From the NCBI GenBank assembly GCA_913055875.1, contig CAJXJY010000001.1:434001-498000 (forward strand): a stretch of DNA of 64,000 nucleotides. The letters are read 5' to 3'. The notes beneath the pieces are model-generated. The model saw only the letters and a list, made by a program, of their open reading frames with translations. It ran no database searches and had not been told where the DNA came from. The position numbers were made by a program, and so were the translations under genes. The DNA comes from an uncultured Altererythrobacter sp. GTDB taxonomy: Bacteria > Pseudomonadota > Alphaproteobacteria > Sphingomonadales > Sphingomonadaceae. Position 1 is the first letter of the stretch. Each line of letters opens with the position of its first letter. Below are positions 63,558 through 64,000 of this stretch, piece after piece.

Positions 63558-64000
63558 TTACGCGGTCGATGAAGCCGCGCAGGCCTTGCGGAAGCACAGC
63601 GCGGCGGCGCCCCACAGTCCGGCAAGGACGGCGAGGAAGCCCCATTCGACGGCGTGGCCGGGCATCAGCCACAGCGCGGCGATCCCGTGCGCGGGCTGCC
63701 CGATCGCGACCAGGCCCATGATCCATTGCATGGCGCGCGGCCGGAACCACACCGCCAGGCTGGCGAAGACGGCTGCGAAGACGAGCGCGTAGAAGCCGAG
63801 ATTGACCGGCTCGGCTTCGTTGCCGATGATGCCGACCGCGCCGTTCGACCACATGGTGAAGAAACCGGTGAACGCGGCGATGAACATGCCGACCAGCTGC
63901 GCCTTGCCGCGCGACACGCGTACGGCGATTTCGAGCCCGGTTCCCAGCGCGATCAGCAGGATCGCGGCGGCGATGAAATCGCCCGGCGTCCAGTCGACTT
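63558..64000 (-). CDS. Small integral membrane protein, 5' end outside the window
   Basis: At least 147 residues, reading VDWTPGDFIAAAILLIAL at the window edge, then four further hydrophobic segments (LVGMFIAAFTGFFTMW, LGFYALVFAAVFASLAVWF, AMQWIMGLVAIGQPAHGIAA, WGFLAVLAGLWGAAALCF). The frame stays open to the end of the window, so the start is missing. Function unknown. Confidence 0.7.
   Translation of the reverse strand, partial: VDWTPGDFIAAAILLIALGTGLEIAVRVSRGKAQLVGMFIAAFTGFFTMWSNGAVGIIGNEAEPVNLGFYALVFAAVFASLAVWFRPRAMQWIMGLVAIGQPAHGIAALWLMPGHAVEWGFLAVLAGLWGAAALCFRKACAASSTA

Overview
The window is chromosomal DNA of a high-GC alphaproteobacterium, most likely a sphingomonad of the Erythrobacteraceae type. 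This rests on overall protein similarity, the stretch dnaA / rpsT-mutM-ubiE-ubiB / coaBC-dut, the rnpA-yidD-yidC-engB cluster, a fused PabB-PabC, and a large TonB-dependent receptor. I place about 57 protein genes, two of them cut by the window ends, and one frameshifted GIY-YIG gene. I see no rRNA, tRNA, CRISPR array, prophage or insertion sequence. Dense overlapping antisense ORFs are a by-product of the GC-rich codon bias and are ignored.

Layout. 1-9.7 kb: end of an osmoprotectant-binding protein, lgt with a NDUFAF7-type methyltransferase, an acyl-CoA ligase overlapping glnD, and a TonB-dependent receptor. 10-14.7 kb: YggS-type PLP protein, a TenI/ThiE-like protein, ftsK and a secreted double-LCCL protein. 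15-18.6 kb: a large autotransporter whose passenger has an exact 61-residue period with paired cysteines. 18.8-21.4 kb: a phosphate-starvation module, pstS and an OprO/P-like porin, each with its own Pho box. 21.5-28 kb: alanine dehydrogenase, thioesterase, oligopeptidase B, aminopeptidase P, a VOC protein and a cupin. 28.2-32.9 kb: a periplasmic EF-hand protein, a two-component pair, and a convergent ComEC-like metallo-beta-lactamase-fold hydrolase. 33-38.7 kb: HerA-like ATPase, pabBC, pseudouridine synthase, arfB, rpmG, lolA. 39-43.6 kb: methyltransferase and the rnpA-yidD-yidC-engB cluster. 44-54 kb: VOC, GST, S1/P1 nuclease, cupin, dapE, nth, a TPR membrane protein, a HExxH protein coupled to dapB, a sirtuin, a GFA protein and a ThiF/MoeB-type E1. 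54.2-64 kb: dnaA, rpsT, mutM, ubiE, ubiB, coaBC, dut and small membrane proteins.

The most unusual content lies between genes. Many intergenic gaps hold dispersed palindromic repeats in modular combinations. One family (modules P, A, B) includes an 83-bp palindrome found five times at exactly 83 bp plus one truncated copy, and a 9-bp hairpin with an NTCC loop. Stem sequences differ between copies but remain complementary, so base pairing is what is conserved. A second hairpin-array family shares the NTCC-loop hairpin. Further families (GTTCG-type, CAGC-type, GAAA-loop type, CGTCATGCTGAA-type) occupy other gaps. No mobilising transposase is present in the window.

A structured segment after lolA (38686-38886) that ends in a strong terminator may be a small RNA. 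All functional assignments come from reading the translated sequence; none was checked against a database.
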